Assembly (NCBI GenBank): GCA_002749535.1
Contig: MZZL01000047.1
Span: 1-64,000, forward strand
DNA length: 64,000 nucleotides
Source of the DNA: Apophysomyces variabilis
Taxonomy: Eukaryota; Mucoromycota; Mucoromycetes; Mucorales; Mucoraceae
Direction of reading: 5' to 3'
Part shown: positions 61,996 to 64,000 of the stretch, one piece after another
Position numbering within the stretch: position 1 is the first letter of the stretch
Layout: each line of letters starts with the position of its first letter
Position numbers and translations under genes: made by a program
The notes under the pieces: generated by a model
The model's input: only the letters and a program-made list of their open reading frames with translations
Databases searched by the model: none
Told to the model about the DNA's origin: nothing

Positions 61996-63309
61996 ATGAT
62001 GGCTCTTCCCGCTAACGATCACAACCCGCCGGGACACGGCACTCAAGCTGGGACCACATCATCAATACCTCCTCAAACTGGGACTCTTTCCGCACAATCA
62101 GTTGCACTGTGGCAAAGCTTCACGGCACATGCTCGCGGACAACGTCCTAGACGAGAAACAATTTTTGAAGATACTGCAGCAAAGAAAGTGGCTTCCCAAC
62201 GACGTTTAGAACGAACCTGGGTTCGCTCGAGCGAAGCAAACAGTGCTGTGTTCGATATTGCGGCTTTCAGCTCGGTTTCCCCCACTGACTTCCTTCGGGC
62301 CCTCACCCAAAAGTATCCAGAGGCTGTGGGTGCCATACCCAGTAAGCATTCTGCCACTTGCGTTATTGTTGCCTTCTCCTCCCCGGAAGCCCGGGACCGC
62401 GCATGCAGCGTGGGAGTGGTGACACATGGGTTTACACTCTTTGGGACACCAACACTTGATATGGAAAGCTCGATATACCAACTAAGTCTCGAAAGCCTAC
62501 CCCTCCTCCCGCGCAACATTCTCGGCCCCGCCTTGAAAGATACTTTTAATCGTTATGGCAAAGTTCTAGATATTCAGCTCTGCACTGATGAATTTGGTTT
62601 ATTGACTTCCAAAGGCTTCGTTATTCTGGACACATCTTCCGATGACATGAATACACAATATGCCCGTTTGGAACACGAAATCCACTTCGAGGCTTGTGGC
62701 CGGAAACGCATTATACTGGCACGTTGGCGTGGAATGGCTGTTCACTGCAACTACTGTAAAAAAGAAGGCTATAAAGTGGCTAGCTGTCCTAAATTACTGG
62801 CCCGTAAAGAAACAACGAGTCGTAAATTGTGTTATAATTGTAATTCTGCTGACCATTTGATTGCTTCTTGCCCAACTATGCCGTCTTCTCAGGCAGGGAA
62901 CAAACGCCGTCGCCCGAATACGACAGCTATGGACTTCATTTCAGACTCATCCCCTGTTTCAGTTGCAAGTAACTCTTCGTTCCTCCCTTCCGTCTTAACT
63001 AACAACGAGATAAGTGGTGATGACACTCCATCGGGTAACCCGAACAACGAAGCTTTGGAAGATCATGAAACAGATTTGGACTCTGTGGGATATGATGGAC
63101 CTAGGGATGGTAGTACGTATGGTTCCTCAGAGGAGATGGACGACTCTTCTCCGGAAGATACGCTGCCCACGATCGGCACCCAATCCCCAGTATTTTCAGC
63201 CAAATCAACCTCGCCTCTCAACGACCACGCGTCAACTTCACTGTATCCACAATCCGAAAACATTTCAGAACGGGCCTCTATCAGCGCCCCGCACAGTCAA
63301 TTGCAATGA
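61996..63309 (+). CDS. LINE ORF1 (Gag-like, zinc knuckles)
   Basis: A 437-aa frame from the first ATG at 61996 (MMALPANDHNPPGHG); the frame is open further upstream without ATG. The middle has an RRM-like arrangement (AFSSPEARDRACSVGVVTHG, then GKVLDIQLCTDEFGLLTSKG). Two zinc knuckles follow: HCNYCKKEGYKVASC, where the His is replaced, and CYNCNSADHLIASC, an intact CCHC. The C-terminal 130 residues are acidic and Ser-rich. In L1/Tx1-type LINEs ORF1 binds the element RNA and forms the retrotransposition particle. No stops or frameshifts are seen. It overlaps ORF2 by the four bases ATGA. Confidence 0.85.
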   Translation: MMALPANDHNPPGHGTQAGTTSSIPPQTGTLSAQSVALWQSFTAHARGQRPRRETIFEDTAAKKVASQRRLERTWVRSSEANSAVFDIAAFSSVSPTDFLRALTQKYPEAVGAIPSKHSATCVIVAFSSPEARDRACSVGVVTHGFTLFGTPTLDMESSIYQLSLESLPLLPRNILGPALKDTFNRYGKVLDIQLCTDEFGLLTSKGFVILDTSSDDMNTQYARLEHEIHFEACGRKRIILARWRGMAVHCNYCKKEGYKVASCPKLLARKETTSRKLCYNCNSADHLIASCPTMPSSQAGNKRRRPNTTAMDFISDSSPVSVASNSSFLPSVLTNNEISGDDTPSGNPNNEALEDHETDLDSVGYDGPRDGSTYGSSEEMDDSSPEDTLPTIGTQSPVFSAKSTSPLNDHASTSLYPQSENISERASISAPHSQLQ

Positions 63310-64000
63310 ATTACCAAGAACATCAGATATCCATCGCCTCGCTCAATTGCCGAGGCCTCAAAAAGATATTAACATCAAACGGCCGCGTCTTTGCTCGCCA
63401 CATTCGTAACTTTCATTTTGATCTTCTCGCCCTACAGGAAACTCATGCCACAACTCAGAACTATAGTACCCAATTTGATCGAAGTCTTCAAGTGTCGTCC
63501 AGTCTGTGGACACCTCACTGCGGTCTCATATGTTATAATCCGCAACTCAAGCTCTTTCTTATAGATTCCTATGCCGACGGGCGACTACTGTTGGCTCGCA
63601 TAAGCCATCAACAAAGCCTCTTCTCTGACATTTTCATTACTGTCATTTATGCACCAGCGCAACCATCTGAACGACCTCCTTTTTTCTCTTCCCTGTCCGC
63701 GATCCTACATTATCATCAGGCACCAGCAGAACGCACTCTCTTACTTGGCGACTTTAACTATAACGTTCAACTTCCTCCGTCCACACTACCGTTATCATGG
63801 CGGGATTGGATCTCAAGTCATTGGCACAATCCATTTCGGGGAACGACTACCACCCCAGCATTGGCCACTTTCCACCGCGGGACGACGATTGACTTCATTC
63901 TATGCACTCAGGATTTAGTCGCGGACATATCACGACCGGAAACCTCATATGTTCCCCATACTGACCATTATGCTCTGTCAATAGTGCTGAATACCAGGCT
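63306..64000 (+). CDS. LINE ORF2, 5' part (APE endonuclease), runs off the window
   Basis: Starts at ATG 63306 (MNYQEHQISIASLNCRGLKK) and stays open for all 231 codons to the window end. An apurinic/apyrimidinic-type endonuclease domain is clear: SIASLNCRGL, DLLALQETHA with the catalytic Glu, FITVIYAPAQPS, LLLGDFNYNV, TIDFILCTQD and VPHTDHYALSI with the catalytic His. This enzyme nicks the target for target-primed reverse transcription. The reverse transcriptase lies beyond the window. It may belong to the same family as the truncated LINE pieces in copies A and B, which hold only ORF2 C-termini, so the two cannot be compared here. Confidence 0.88.
   Translation, partial: MNYQEHQISIASLNCRGLKKILTSNGRVFARHIRNFHFDLLALQETHATTQNYSTQFDRSLQVSSSLWTPHCGLICYNPQLKLFLIDSYADGRLLLARISHQQSLFSDIFITVIYAPAQPSERPPFFSSLSAILHYHQAPAERTLLLGDFNYNVQLPPSTLPLSWRDWISSHWHNPFRGTTTTPALATFHRGTTIDFILCTQDLVADISRPETSYVPHTDHYALSIVLNTR

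Overview
The window is a 64 kb piece of an AT-rich fungal nuclear genome, most likely from Mucoromycota (Mucorales or a close relative). The signs are short GT-AG introns of about 50-200 nt with CTAAC/CTGAC-like branch sites, a fused lycopene cyclase/phytoene synthase (CarRP-type) gene, TEF1 with an intron inside the P-loop, Fanzor-family genes, and abundant small DNA transposons and L1/Tx1-like LINEs. Most real genes are spliced, so the models below were built by joining exons by eye at splice sites and checking phase. No search or alignment program was run; family assignments rest on recognised motifs.

Layout. 1-19 kb is repeat-rich: a decayed Fanzor (eukaryotic TnpB-like) locus broken by a MITE, then two inverted, equal-length 2,526-bp mobile elements (copies A and B) flanking about 6.8 kb that holds a 611-codon CarRP-like gene, then a Tc1/mariner transposase relic. 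19-39 kb is gene-rich: TEF1, a DUF2011-like protein, a DH-PH RhoGEF, an oxysterol-binding-protein pseudogene interrupted by a third, simpler copy (C) of the same element, glycerol kinase, a membrane-anchored GH9 endoglucanase and a Zn2Cys6 regulator. 39-55 kb holds a small unrecognised protein, a secreted double-psi-beta-barrel (expansin/RlpA-like) protein, a MIF-like tautomerase, a decayed kelch-repeat membrane protein and a Doa10/MARCH6 ubiquitin ligase. 55-64 kb holds a second decayed Fanzor locus with a 510-bp repeat around an assembly gap, and the 5' part of an apparently intact LINE.

Main points. (1) There are two independent Fanzor loci, both decayed but with readable RuvC and zinc-ribbon motifs; one has Lys where family members usually carry Glu next to the zinc ribbon. 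(2) The CarRP-like protein keeps its phytoene-synthase motifs, but both PxEE cyclase motifs are absent. (3) One TA-targeting element can be read as a stepwise series: simple copy C, then a MITE insertion, then a 5'-truncated LINE insertion with a 16-bp target duplication, then spread of the nested composite as A and B. Copy C sits in the OSBP gene with a TA duplication, and removing it restores the reading frame across the junction. (4) A three-member MITE family has CACTATGGG ends and 3-bp TCA/TTA duplications.

The housekeeping genes (TEF1, glycerol kinase, RhoGEF, GH9, DOA10) are independent transcription units. I see no metabolic cluster, CRISPR array or tRNA gene. GH9 and the expansin-like protein, about 6 kb apart, could both act on plant or fungal wall polysaccharide, but they are not an operon.
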